From assembly GCF_021432765.1 (NCBI RefSeq), contig NZ_CP058908.1:1194001-1258000 (forward strand): a stretch of DNA of 64,000 nucleotides, read 5' to 3'. Within the stretch, counting starts at the first letter, position 1; every line of letters starts with the position of its first letter. The position numbers and the translations under genes are program-made. This DNA comes from Pseudomonas phenolilytica (GTDB lineage Bacteria; Pseudomonadota; Gammaproteobacteria; Pseudomonadales; Pseudomonadaceae). Of the stretch, positions 26,584-37,049 are shown piece by piece. Below the pieces are notes generated by a model. The model saw nothing but the letters and a program-made list of their open reading frames with translations. It was not told the DNA's origin and made no database searches.

Positions 26584-27783
26584 TCATCCTTGATGGGTTG
26601 AATCGAGCGTGGCGATCAGGCGCACTTGCTCCTCATAGGTCTTGGCGAAGTCGCGGGCGAACAGGCGTTCGCTCCAGTCGGCATCCTGGCCGAGGCTGTG
26701 ATACAGGCGGCGATAGGCGCGCCAGCGACTGCCGGCGGTGGCGAGCAGCGGTTTGCGGCCTTCGCGTTCGAAACGCAGCGCGAGCTGTTCTGGTGCCAGC
26801 TGCTCGAACATCGCGTGAACGGCGGCGCGGCTGGCCGCCAGCAGTGCCACCTGATGCGCCTGCAGATCACGAAAGGCGCGGCCGACGGCCTGTTCGGCGC
26901 TGAGCTGGCCGGGTTTGCCACCGCGCAGCAGGGCGTTCAGGGCCTCGCTCGCATCGGCGCTGTGCTTGAGCGGGTTGTTGCCGGCGCTCTGCACAGTGGT
27001 CAACGCCAGGCGCAGCTCGTTCTTCAGCTCGCTGCGGGTGCGCAGGCTCTGCTGCAGGCCCGCCACGCTTTGCTTGAGCAGGCGGGCGGCATTCAGCGCC
27101 AAGGCCTGGCGTTGGTCCTCGTCGAGATCGTCGAGATCGATGCCCAGCGCCTCGCCGAAACGCGCCCAGAACCCCTGCGGCAGTCGTTCGGGCTCGGCTT
27201 CGCCCTTGGCTTGCGGTGCTGCCTGCGGCATGACCAGCTCCGGCAACGGCAGGCTTTCCATGTCGATGCGTGCGTAGTCGCGCTGTTGCTGCGCCTGGCG
27301 CTGTGGCGCTACCAGGGCGAGGTCGAGGTCGTCGATCTCGGCATAGATGCGCTCCTGTTGTTCCATCGCGATCAGCGGATCGAGGTCGAGGAAGGCATCG
27401 TCGGGGATGATGCTGCCGGCCGGCAGCGGACGACCGATGTCACCTTCGAACAGCGCCGGATCCTGGATCAGCCGGGCGCGGATCTCGAAGTCGCCCAGGC
27501 AGTAGACGCTGCCATGCTCGATGCGCTGCGGCTGGCCCTTGACCAGGCTGGCACCGCTGTCCTTGAGCTGGATGCCGTTGCTGCTGGTATCGGTGAGAAA
27601 GAAGGCGCCGTCGCGATAGCTGATCACCGCGTGGCGTCCGGAAAGTACACGCTTGCGATCGGGGATCACCCAGTCGCAACCTTCGGCCCGGCCGATCACG
27701 CCGCCGGCCTGCTTGAAGGTTTTGGTGGTCAGCAGCCCAGGCACGAATTGCTGGGCGCCTACCATATCGAAGACCAGTTCCAT
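26584..27783 (-). CDS. fha: T6SS FHA-domain protein (Fha2-like, TagH)
   Basis: A 399-aa protein with an N-terminal forkhead-associated phosphothreonine-binding domain (about 20-95: GRAEGCDWVIPDRKRVLSGR, then HAVISYRDGAFFLTDTSSNG). The C-terminal half is the T6SS-associated TagH region (LPQGFWARFGEALGIDLDDL and SAEQAVGRAFRDLQAHQVAL). It is the likely phospho-target or reader of the Stk/Stp pair encoded at the end of the operon. Confidence 0.92.
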   Translation of the reverse strand: MELVFDMVGAQQFVPGLLTTKTFKQAGGVIGRAEGCDWVIPDRKRVLSGRHAVISYRDGAFFLTDTSSNGIQLKDSGASLVKGQPQRIEHGSVYCLGDFEIRARLIQDPALFEGDIGRPLPAGSIIPDDAFLDLDPLIAMEQQERIYAEIDDLDLALVAPQRQAQQQRDYARIDMESLPLPELVMPQAAPQAKGEAEPERLPQGFWARFGEALGIDLDDLDEDQRQALALNAARLLKQSVAGLQQSLRTRSELKNELRLALTTVQSAGNNPLKHSADASEALNALLRGGKPGQLSAEQAVGRAFRDLQAHQVALLAASRAAVHAMFEQLAPEQLALRFEREGRKPLLATAGSRWRAYRRLYHSLGQDADWSERLFARDFAKTYEEQVRLIATLDSTHQG

Positions 27784-27803
27784 GGTCGTGTCGCTCCTTG
27801 CGG

Positions 27804-27938
27804 TTACTGGCCGCGATTCAAGGCTTGCGGATCACCCAGCGGGCGATAGTGGTCATCGTCGAATCTGTAGTTGCCGGTGCAACCGGCGAGCAGCGCGGCG
27901 GCGATGAGCGAAACGAGGGCGTAATAGCGCACGGGCAC
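27804..27938 (-). CDS. Small T6SS-associated lipoprotein (orfX-like)
   Basis: A 44-aa lipoprotein that is easily missed. The GTG at 27938 has an excellent AAGGAGG 7 nt upstream. The signal peptide (RYYALVSLIAAALLAGC) ends in the lipobox LAGC, leaving a mature tail of about 25 residues (TGNYRFDDDHYRPLGDP). A small orfX sits at the same place, between sfa2 and fha2, in the P. aeruginosa HSI-II locus. Its function is unknown. Confidence 0.75.
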   Translation of the reverse strand: MPVRYYALVSLIAAALLAGCTGNYRFDDDHYRPLGDPQALNRGQ

Positions 27939-28150
27939 GCGATTTCCTCCTTGAAGTCGTGTGTGGGGAGCGAGGTGCGCCTGGCGGCGCGACACGGGCG
28001 GCACATTGAAGTTCAGTTGTGGTGTCTGGCAGGTGATCCGGTTCACAGAACACCCGCCGGATGCTGCCGAAACGCGCAGACGGTCAGATATGCCCGCGCG
28101 GTTGCGGATGTCGGCGCCGATGCGGCGCGTGCCTGGGCGTCCGTGCTGCA

Positions 28151-29668
<1,518 letters not shown>

Positions 29669-29669
29669 C

Positions 29670-32267
29670 TCAGGCGAACTCACAGACCAGCGCGCCGTCG
29701 CCATCCAGCGTGGCATGCACCCGCTGCAGCGGCTCGCCACTGGCCATGGCATCGAGCAGGCGGTCCACCACCAGTGGTTGCAGGTGCTGCTCGATCAGAT
29801 GGTCGATCAGGCGCGCACCGCTGTCGCTGTCGCAGCAGCGCTCGGAGAGGTGCGTGACCAGCGCCGGGCAGTGGCTGAACTGCAGCTGGCGACGCTGCAG
29901 GCGCTCACCGAAGCGTGCCAGCTTGAGCGCAACCAGCTCGTCGAGCACCTCACCAGCGATCGGGTAATAGGGCACCACGCGCATGCGCCCGAGCAGGGCC
30001 GGCTTGAAGTGCTGCGACAGCTGCGGACGGATGGCCAGTTCCAGGTCCTCGGCCGTCGGCCGCTGCCCGGCGCTGCAGAAACTGGCGATGCGCTCGCTGG
30101 CGAGGTTGCTGGTCATCAGGATCAGGGTGTTGCGGAAGTTGATCTCGCGGCCTTCGCCGTCATTAGCCACGCCCTTGTCGAAGATCTGATAGAAGACGTT
30201 CATCACGTCTGGATCCGCCTTCTCCACCTCGTCGAGCAGGATCACCGAGTAGGGTTTCTGCCGCGCCGCTTCGGTGAGCATGCCGCCTTCGCCGTAGCCG
30301 ACGTAACCCGGAGGTGCGCCGATCAGGCGGGAAACGCTGTGTTTCTCCTGGAACTCGGACATGTTGATCACGGTGAGGAAACGCTCGCCGCCGTACAGCA
30401 GGTCGGCCAGGGCGAGGGCGGTTTCGGTCTTGCCGACGCCGCTGGGGCCGACCAGCAGGAACACGCCCACCGGAGCGTCGGGCTTGTTCAGCCCGGCCGC
30501 TGCCGCGCGCATGGCACGATCCAGCGCTTCCACGGCCTGTTCCTGACCGCGCACCCGGGCGCGCAGATCGGCGGCGAAGTTGGCGACCTGGGCGTTGTGC
30601 TCCCGCGCCAGCTGCGTCAGCGGCACACCGGTCCAGTGGCTGATCACCTCAGCCACCAGGCGCGGGCAGACCTCATGGCTGACCAGTCGTTGCTCGGCCT
30701 GGGCTACGGCGAGTTCTGCCTGTACGGTGCGCAGCTCGGCCTCCAGCTCATCGAGCGATGGGGCCTCGCCGTCCTCGTTTGCATCGCTGCGGGCTTCGGC
30801 GGTGCGTTTGCGCAGCTCGAGCAGGCGCTCGGCGAGCTGGCGCTGCCTGGTCCAGCGGGATTCGAGCTGCTCTATTTCGTCCCCCGCCGTGAACAGACGT
30901 TGCTCCAGTCGCTCGAGGACAGACGCGTCGACCGGCAGGCCGGCGGCCAGATCGCGGCGCATGGCTTCACGCTGGCGCTCGCCTTCGGCGACCTCACCAC
31001 GCAGGCGTTCCAGCGCCTCGGGCGCGGCGGCGAGGCTGATGCGCACCCGCGCGCAGGCGGTATCCAGCACGTCGACGGCCTTGTCCGGCAGCTGCCGGCC
31101 GGCCAGGTAGCGTGCCGACAACTCGGCGGCGGCCGTGACCGCATCATCGCGCAGGTAGATGCCATGACTCTTTTCGTAGACCGGCGCCAGCCCGCGCAGG
31201 ATGGTGACGGCTTCCGGAACGCTCGGCTCGTGCAGCTGCACCGGCTGGAAGCGCCGGGCCAGTGCCGGGTCCTTCTCGAAGTATTTCTTGTACTCGCTCC
31301 AGGTCGTTGCAGCGATGGTGCGCAGCTCGCCGCGTGCCAGTGCCGGCTTGAGCAGGTTGGCCGCATCGCCGCTGCCGGCCTGGCCGCCGGCGCCGATCAG
31401 GGTATGCGCCTCGTCGATAAACAGGATGATCGGCTTGGATAAGGCCTTCACCTCGTCGATCACGCCCTGCAGACGGCGTTCGAATTCGCCCTTCACGCTG
31501 GCACCGGCTTGCAGCAGGCCGAGGTCCAGGCAGAGCAGCTCGACGCCCTTCAGTGCCGCAGGCACTTCCCCGCTGACGATGCGCAGCGCCAGGCCTTCGA
31601 CGATAGCGGTCTTGCCGACCCCAGCTTCGCCGACCACGATCGGATTGTTCTTTCGCCGCCGGGCGAGGATGTCGATCATCTGGCGAATCGCCGAGTCGCG
31701 GCAGAGCACCGGATCGAGCTTGCCGTCACGGGCCTGTTGGGTGAAGTTGTGGGTAAAGCGCGCTAGGTTCGACTCCACACCGGCGGCAGGTTTGCCAGTG
31801 CTGCCTTGAAGCTGCTGGCTTAGGGCGAAGTCGCGCAGGCGCTCGGCATCCAGCCGGGCCAGCAATGGCTGGTAATGACTGCCTGCATAGCGCAGCGGAT
31901 TGCGCAGCAGCGCGAGAATCAGTGCGGCCTGGTCGATCTGGCTCTGGCCGAGTTCCAGACTGGCCACCAGCAGGGCATCCTGTAGCCATTGCACCAGTTC
32001 GGTGGAAAACACCGGGTTGCGCGACTCGCTGCGCTCGCCTCGCGGTTGCAGCGCCTGCGCCAGTGTGCCGGTATCGACTTCGGCATCCAGCAAGGCTCGC
32101 TTGAGCAATCCATCGGGACGCTCGAGCAGGCCGAGCAGCAGGTCCTCGACGAGAACCTTGCTGCCGCCACGTACCACGCAGCGTTCGGCTGCGCCTTCCA
32201 GATCCTGTTTACTGGGGGCATCCAGGGCTTGCACCAGTTGCTGTAAGTCGACGTTGATCATTTTCAT
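29670..32267 (-). CDS. tssH: T6SS AAA+ disaggregase ClpV (TssH)
   Basis: An 865-aa Hsp100 ATPase that disassembles contracted TssBC sheath. It has the N-terminal helical N-domain, first Walker A (GEAGVGKTAIVEGLALRIV), middle coiled-coil domain, second Walker A (GPSGVGKTETALALADLLYG) and sensor-2 region. The N-terminus MKMINVDLQQLVQALDAPSK is ClpV-like rather than ClpB-like. Location within the T6SS operon confirms this. Confidence 0.95.
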   Translation of the reverse strand: MKMINVDLQQLVQALDAPSKQDLEGAAERCVVRGGSKVLVEDLLLGLLERPDGLLKRALLDAEVDTGTLAQALQPRGERSESRNPVFSTELVQWLQDALLVASLELGQSQIDQAALILALLRNPLRYAGSHYQPLLARLDAERLRDFALSQQLQGSTGKPAAGVESNLARFTHNFTQQARDGKLDPVLCRDSAIRQMIDILARRRKNNPIVVGEAGVGKTAIVEGLALRIVSGEVPAALKGVELLCLDLGLLQAGASVKGEFERRLQGVIDEVKALSKPIILFIDEAHTLIGAGGQAGSGDAANLLKPALARGELRTIAATTWSEYKKYFEKDPALARRFQPVQLHEPSVPEAVTILRGLAPVYEKSHGIYLRDDAVTAAAELSARYLAGRQLPDKAVDVLDTACARVRISLAAAPEALERLRGEVAEGERQREAMRRDLAAGLPVDASVLERLEQRLFTAGDEIEQLESRWTRQRQLAERLLELRKRTAEARSDANEDGEAPSLDELEAELRTVQAELAVAQAEQRLVSHEVCPRLVAEVISHWTGVPLTQLAREHNAQVANFAADLRARVRGQEQAVEALDRAMRAAAAGLNKPDAPVGVFLLVGPSGVGKTETALALADLLYGGERFLTVINMSEFQEKHSVSRLIGAPPGYVGYGEGGMLTEAARQKPYSVILLDEVEKADPDVMNVFYQIFDKGVANDGEGREINFRNTLILMTSNLASERIASFCSAGQRPTAEDLELAIRPQLSQHFKPALLGRMRVVPYYPIAGEVLDELVALKLARFGERLQRRQLQFSHCPALVTHLSERCCDSDSGARLIDHLIEQHLQPLVVDRLLDAMASGEPLQRVHATLDGDGALVCEFA

Positions 32268-32272
32268 CTTCC

Positions 32273-33280
32273 TTAATGAGTCTTGCTGCCCAGGGTGACC
32301 AGGCCGTCGGCGCGGTCGCGTCCGAGCCAGCTGGTCCAGCCGAGGCGGCAGTTGTTGTCGGCGCCGATGCGCAGCTCACGGATCTCGTCCGGGCGAAGCT
32401 CCAGGCGCAGGTCGTAATCCAGCGGATCCCGCAGGGTGAAGCGCACCAGCGCACAGAGCGGCTGGTAGCCGCTGCCGATGGGCAGGAATTCGTGGAAGCG
32501 ATTCCAGTCCAGCTGGCGGATATGGATGCGGAACTTGCCGCCGCGGTCGCGGACCCGCTCGCCGAGCACCAGGCTTTCGCCCAGCTGACTGTTGGCCAGC
32601 CCGAGGCGGTTGCGTTGCTCGCCGAGGATTTCCACCCGGCGCTCCAGGCATTGCTCGATGTTCAACTCGGCGTGCTTGAAGTAGTAGCGCAGCACCGATT
32701 CGATCAATGCTGCCGAGTGCGCGCGCAGGCTGAGCAGGCCGAGATAGGGCAGCAGGCGCTTCCAGTTCAGCTCCGGCGCGCTGCGGATGGCCTCGCCGCT
32801 GAGTCCGACCAGGGCGAACAGCTGCTCCGAGAAGGGGTCATGGGCGCCGCTGGTGAAGCGGGCGCGGTAGCGGTACTTCTGCCAGATCGGCAGCAGCAGG
32901 CGCTGCAGGCGGTTGTTGAACAGGTCGAGGAAGTCGCGGGTCGGGTTGCCGTCTTCATTGTCGCCAAGCGCTTGTTCGCCGTAGAAGGCCGGCAGCGGCG
33001 AGCCAGCGCCGAACAGGCTGACCAGGTTGATGCGCAGGCGCGCGCGCCACTCGCCGTGCTCCTGGAAGAACTGCACCTGCTCAATATCACTGCCGGGAAA
33101 GCCCAGGCTCGGGTTGGCCTGGAATTCCAGGCGCTCGTAGAGCGCCTCGTCATCCAGACCGGGATTGAGCTGGCGCAGGCGGTCGAGCACCAGCAGCACA
33201 CCCTGGAACAGGCTGTACTCGCGGATGCCGCGGTTGAGCGGTTTCAGAGCAGCGGTTGCTGACCCATGCGCGGCGTCCAT
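32273..33280 (-). CDS. tssG: T6SS baseplate protein TssG
   Basis: A 335-aa baseplate wedge component that works as a TssF2G1 unit. The conserved VQFFQEHGEWRARLRINLVS, SLFGAGSPLPAFYGEQAL and FLPIGSGYQPLCALVRF segments are present. The chosen start overlaps the 3' end of tssF by 37 bp. The region about FLDLFNNRLQRLLLPIWQKY is the family signature. Confidence 0.94.
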   Translation of the reverse strand: MDAAHGSATAALKPLNRGIREYSLFQGVLLVLDRLRQLNPGLDDEALYERLEFQANPSLGFPGSDIEQVQFFQEHGEWRARLRINLVSLFGAGSPLPAFYGEQALGDNEDGNPTRDFLDLFNNRLQRLLLPIWQKYRYRARFTSGAHDPFSEQLFALVGLSGEAIRSAPELNWKRLLPYLGLLSLRAHSAALIESVLRYYFKHAELNIEQCLERRVEILGEQRNRLGLANSQLGESLVLGERVRDRGGKFRIHIRQLDWNRFHEFLPIGSGYQPLCALVRFTLRDPLDYDLRLELRPDEIRELRIGADNNCRLGWTSWLGRDRADGLVTLGSKTH

Positions 33281-35034
33281 TGGTACACCTCTCCCTGTGT
33301 GCTCTGCACGCGCAGCTCGTGATACGAGTTGAGGCTGGCGTAGAGGGCGAAGAATTCGTTGAGCACCGAGGCGAAGAGGAACAGATCGCCCTCACCAATG
33401 AAGCCGTCCTGGTTCATGGTCAGTTCGGTACGTACGCCACGCACCGGCAGCCCGCGATGCAGGCGATCGACGTGCTGGTGGGCGATGTGAGCCAGGCCGC
33501 CGAGGCGCCGCCGGCTGACGTTCTCGGCGTGCTTGTCGTAATAGCATGGTAGGTCGTAGGTCTCGAGGATCACCTTGAGCGCCTCGACGTTGGCCAATGA
33601 CAGGTAGTTCAGCGACATGTTGCTGATCAGCTTCCACAGATAGTCGCGCTGCAGCGGCGGCGCGTAGCTCGGGGTGACCGCCGAGATATTGCGGAAGCTG
33701 AGAAATTCCGGGGTGTCTTCGCAGGGCTTGCAGATGTCGCCGAGCTTAAGCTGGCGCGGCAGGTTCTGGTTGGTGCAGGTCAGCTCGATGGACAGCGTCT
33801 CGTGCTGGTCGAGGTTGCGCAGGCCGAAGCTGAGCCAGGTTTCCTGGCCTTCGCCCAGCAGCGAAGGTTGCTGGCGCACGCTGTAGTGCGGGCGCGCCAC
33901 CGGCACATCGAAGCTGGGGTCATGCTCGAAGGATTCGAACGGCACGTACTCTTCGTAGCCCATGCCGCCGGGTTTCCAGCCGGTGACCCGGTCCACCGAG
34001 AACACGCCGCATTGCTGCGCGTCGTACTCGGCCGGCAGCAGCAGGTACTGGTCCTGCTTGCCGTCCAGGCGGATCGGGATGGCATCGTGCGGGAACAGGT
34101 TGACCACCGGCGTGCAGTACAGGCGCACGTTGTCCAGCGTCGGGCGGATGCGCTGCACGCCGGCCTTGTGAATGTCGAAGCGCAGCTCCAGGCCGCGGGC
34201 CTGCTTGAGCAGGTCATCCGGAATGCGCTGAATGATCTCCAAGCCCTTGATGTCGACGAAGAGAAACTTGTCGGGGAAGGCGAAATATTCCTGCAGGTAG
34301 CGATAACCGCGGAAGGTATTGAGCGGGTAGGGGATCAGCGCCTCATCCTCGGCGAATCCCACCGGCTCGACCTGCTTGGCGTTGAGCTGCAAGGGCGTCA
34401 GTGGCCGGCCATCGGAGCCGGTCAACGGTTTGCCCTGGTCGTCCAGCGGCACCAGCTCGATGCCACCCAAGTGGCGCAACAGGCTGAGGTAGAGTAGTTG
34501 ACTGATGTAGGGCTCGCCCGCCAGGTGCAGGCGCAGATGACTGAGGCCGATCTCGCCGAGATGACCATCGGCGCTCATCTGCAGGCACAGGCTGAGCAGC
34601 GCACCGGTGCCCTTGACCGAGTACTCCAGCGTCTGCAACGCCAGAGGCAGCACCTCGGTGGCGTAGGTGGTGCGAAAACAGCAGCTGACACCCTGCACCG
34701 GATTGGATTCCACTGGTGTATTGCGCGGCACCGTCAATGCCGGGCCGGGGCGCTTCAGCGGATCGAACTGCAGCATGCTGAAGGCTGGCAGCGGACGCAT
34801 GTAGTTCGGCCACAGCAGATGCATCAGCGAGTGGGTCAGTTCCGGCAGCTCGTCATCGAGCTTCTGCCGCAGCCGCCCGGTGAGAAAGGCGAAACCTTCG
34901 AGCAGACGCTCGACATCCGGATCGCGCCCGGCCTGCCCGAGGAACGGCGCCAGCGCCGGACTCCGCTCGGCGAAGCGCTTGCCCAGCTGGCGCAGGGCGG
35001 TCAGTTCGCTTTGGTAGTAGTGGTTGAAAGACAT
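33244..35034 (-). CDS. tssF: T6SS baseplate protein TssF
   Basis: A 596-aa baseplate wedge protein. It starts MSFNHYYQSELTALRQLGKR and contains FLGQAGRDPDVERLLEGFAF followed by LTGRLRQKLDDELPELTHSL, the family hallmarks. The ATG at 35034 is chosen; the open frame extends to 35070 but adds non-family residues. The start overlaps the stop of the 83-aa gene by one base (TGATG), so tssF is coupled to the upstream cassette. Confidence 0.95.
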   Translation of the reverse strand: MSFNHYYQSELTALRQLGKRFAERSPALAPFLGQAGRDPDVERLLEGFAFLTGRLRQKLDDELPELTHSLMHLLWPNYMRPLPAFSMLQFDPLKRPGPALTVPRNTPVESNPVQGVSCCFRTTYATEVLPLALQTLEYSVKGTGALLSLCLQMSADGHLGEIGLSHLRLHLAGEPYISQLLYLSLLRHLGGIELVPLDDQGKPLTGSDGRPLTPLQLNAKQVEPVGFAEDEALIPYPLNTFRGYRYLQEYFAFPDKFLFVDIKGLEIIQRIPDDLLKQARGLELRFDIHKAGVQRIRPTLDNVRLYCTPVVNLFPHDAIPIRLDGKQDQYLLLPAEYDAQQCGVFSVDRVTGWKPGGMGYEEYVPFESFEHDPSFDVPVARPHYSVRQQPSLLGEGQETWLSFGLRNLDQHETLSIELTCTNQNLPRQLKLGDICKPCEDTPEFLSFRNISAVTPSYAPPLQRDYLWKLISNMSLNYLSLANVEALKVILETYDLPCYYDKHAENVSRRRLGGLAHIAHQHVDRLHRGLPVRGVRTELTMNQDGFIGEGDLFLFASVLNEFFALYASLNSYHELRVQSTQGEVYQWTPRMGQQPLL

Positions 35035-35285
35035 CAGACGTGTTCTCCGTCGATTCCATCGAACGCGCACTGGAGACGAACGTATTTGCGCCAGTCTTCC
35101 GGGTAACGGGTATCAGCAAGCCATTCGGCGCGCTGTTGCGGACTGCGGCTGAGCCAGTACGGCCACCAGCAGTGCTGCCACCAATGTTCGAGATTGCCCT
35201 GCAGGCTGCCGAGCCCGCCAGCGTCAACTTCCGGGAATACTTCCCAGGGGTTCGGCGGTATTTGGTCTTGATGATTGAGGTGCAT
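35034..35285 (-). CDS. Unknown 83-aa Trp-rich protein coupled to tssF
   Basis: A soluble 83-aa protein with seven Trp residues, several in the run LEHWWQHCWWPYWLSRSP. The C-terminal part (RYPEDWRKYVRLQCAFDGID) is acidic and basic. No signal peptide or convincing membrane helix is seen. An AAGGGA sits upstream of the ATG. The stop overlaps the tssF start by one base. I do not recognise the family. It may be part of the PAAR/effector cassette, for example an adaptor or second immunity protein, or an accessory component. Confidence 0.6.
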   Translation of the reverse strand: MHLNHQDQIPPNPWEVFPEVDAGGLGSLQGNLEHWWQHCWWPYWLSRSPQQRAEWLADTRYPEDWRKYVRLQCAFDGIDGEHV

Positions 35286-35315
35286 TAGCAGTCCCTTGCT
35301 GGTAGTCGCTATATC

Positions 35316-35684
35316 TCAAGCGCTTTTGGCTTTAGAGCCATAGTGCATGGCGGCATAGATAGCCAGAAGCGATAACCCGCCAGACAGCCCAGCGAAGAAC
35401 AGCGCACGTAGAGGATGTTGCGGAAGCAGATACAGCAGGTTTGCCAGTACCAATGCACTGACCAGAACAATCTTTGCCTTCAGGTTTTTGGTTATGGCGA
35501 TTAGTGCATTGGTCATAACGAAGGCAGCGAAAATAAGCTGGACCGCCAGACCTATCGCGACACCTCTGGACTGCGTGGCACCGAAGATGGCCGTAAAAGC
35601 TTGAAAGCCCAGTGTGGTGGCTATTGGGAACAGCAAGCATGCCAGGGCGTGACACGTCAGGGCAGTGAGTTTTTGTCGATTCAT
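35316..35684 (-). CDS. Four-helix membrane protein, putative T6SS immunity protein
   Basis: A 122-aa integral membrane protein with four predicted helices: LTALTCHALACLLFPIATTL, VAIGLAVQLIFAAFVMTNAL, IVLVSALVLANLLYLL and LFFAGLSGGLSLLAIYAAM. The ATG at 35684 overlaps the stop of the effector candidate by 4 bp; a GTG at 35693 is an alternative. Coupling to the preceding gene and an inner-membrane location suggest immunity to a membrane- or periplasm-acting toxin. That is inference; no family is recognised. Confidence 0.65.
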   Translation of the reverse strand: MNRQKLTALTCHALACLLFPIATTLGFQAFTAIFGATQSRGVAIGLAVQLIFAAFVMTNALIAITKNLKAKIVLVSALVLANLLYLLPQHPLRALFFAGLSGGLSLLAIYAAMHYGSKAKSA

Positions 35685-36529
35685 TTCTTCCACTCTCCGT
35701 AGATTGCGAGTGATTCGGTGGAGATGGGTTGCTGGAGATAGCGTGAGGAGACCGGTTGGTGGACTGTTCTTGTCCGCTCGACGGTACGAACTACGTCACG
35801 TGTTTGGAGCAACTCCTTCGTGACGATTAGTTGGAAGTTTTCCGACGCCCAGAGCGATCCACGCAGCACCATGTAGTTGTCGTATTCATTGGTTGGATCG
35901 CTATTGGGAGCGAACGGATTTCCGTCTCCATACTCCATGCCGGTACGCACGGTCTTGCGGATGGCCTCAGGACTAACGCGTAGCTCTTCGAGATATTTTC
36001 TGAAGGTGTCGACCGCGAAGGGAATCTGTCCGACGGCATCGGTCCAGAACGGAAGTTTATCGACCATGACCATCAGAAAGCCGGCCCCGCCATCGGAGTT
36101 GGCTTTCCAGTCCCCGGGAAGTCCCTTGGAAAAGCTGATCGACCAGCGATCTACGACGGAGAAGTCGATGATCTGCTGCCAAGTGAAGTGCTTGTATGCG
36201 GTATAGGCCTCAGAGCCTGGAGTGGACGATTCAGGGTGTTGCCAGATCAGCTCTCGATAATGATCTGCCAACGGCTCAAACCACTGGATTTTCTCTGCGT
36301 AGAGTTTTTCAGCATTGATGATGCGAAATGGCGTTTCGCCTTGTTTCGGACGCACGGCGAAGAGAGGAAATCCGCTTCTGCGGGTGATCAGCCATATGGT
36401 CGGAACCTGAATCTGTTTCGGTTTCTGGTCTTTGCTCGGAGTGCTCTCGGACTGCAGTTTCAGCTCGGTTTTACCATCTGTTGTCTCAAAGGTATGGCTG
36501 ACTCCATCCAAAGTAATGATGGTTTCCAT
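35681..36529 (-). CDS. Unknown PAAR-linked protein, candidate T6SS effector
   Basis: A 282-aa soluble protein with no signal peptide and no recognised catalytic motif (no GXSXG lipase, HNH or Cys/His peptidase signature). The N-terminus is a beta-rich segment (METIITLDGVSHTFETTDGK) that could contact the PAAR tail. The middle (WLITRRSGFPLFAVRPKQGE, and IQWFEPLADHYRELIWQH) and C-terminus (SSRYLQQPISTESLAIYGEW) are unfamiliar. The ATG overlaps the PAAR stop by one base and the four-helix protein follows with a 4-bp overlap. A PAAR-toxin-immunity triplet is the simplest reading. Codon use is more AT-rich than the flanking tss genes, suggesting a later insertion. Confidence 0.6.
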   Translation of the reverse strand: METIITLDGVSHTFETTDGKTELKLQSESTPSKDQKPKQIQVPTIWLITRRSGFPLFAVRPKQGETPFRIINAEKLYAEKIQWFEPLADHYRELIWQHPESSTPGSEAYTAYKHFTWQQIIDFSVVDRWSISFSKGLPGDWKANSDGGAGFLMVMVDKLPFWTDAVGQIPFAVDTFRKYLEELRVSPEAIRKTVRTGMEYGDGNPFAPNSDPTNEYDNYMVLRGSLWASENFQLIVTKELLQTRDVVRTVERTRTVHQPVSSRYLQQPISTESLAIYGEWKK

Positions 36530-37038
36530 CACTCGGCCCCCGAGATATACAGCGTGATCGGCTCCTGCTGGGCGCCAGTCGAGAAATTGCCTGTATCACC
36601 AGCGCTTGAAGTGCTGCCTAAGCGAGAGAGACCGCTGGCCGAAACCAGTCGATAGCCAAGTCCTTCAACGGGTCTACCTTCCGCAGTGGTCAGCATAAAC
36701 GCGCGATCAAAAGTCCCACTGATCGTGAGTGGAGACGGTGCTTTAAATGCCGCCCCACTCCCACTAGTACCAATAATCACCGTCCCCGACCCACTCACCA
36801 CCACGTTACCGTGACTCCCCACACTGCCCACCACCGCCGCCGGCTTGCCATCGATCAGCACGTTGGAAATTACCGCGCTGGCCATCGCTCCGCCACAGGC
36901 GGAAGCGTCGCCCATGCGTGCGGCCGGCAGGCCGTCGAACAGCACGTCGGGCGAGCCGGCGGCGATGGGGTTGGTGCCGTGGCCCGTCTGCGGGCAGGCG
37001 GTAGGGTCGCCGAGGCGGGCTGCGGGTTTGCCGGACAT
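36529..37038 (-). CDS. T6SS PAAR-repeat spike-tip protein with C-terminal extension
   Basis: A 169-aa protein. Residues 1-95 are a PAAR domain that caps the VgrG spike: KPAARLGDPTACPQTGHG, DVLFDGLPAARMGDASACGG and IDGKPAAVVGSVGSHG carry the metal-binding Cys/His residues. Residues 100-169 (SPLTISGTFDRAFMLTTAEG, RPVEGLGYRLVSASG) form a beta-rich extension like those that tether effectors. A strong AAGGAG precedes the ATG. It is inserted between tssE and tssF, which are adjacent in the usual HSI-II order. Confidence 0.88.
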   Translation of the reverse strand: MSGKPAARLGDPTACPQTGHGTNPIAAGSPDVLFDGLPAARMGDASACGGAMASAVISNVLIDGKPAAVVGSVGSHGNVVVSGSGTVIIGTSGSGAAFKAPSPLTISGTFDRAFMLTTAEGRPVEGLGYRLVSASGLSRLGSTSSAGDTGNFSTGAQQEPITLYISGAE

Positions 37039-37049
37039 CCGTTGTCTCC

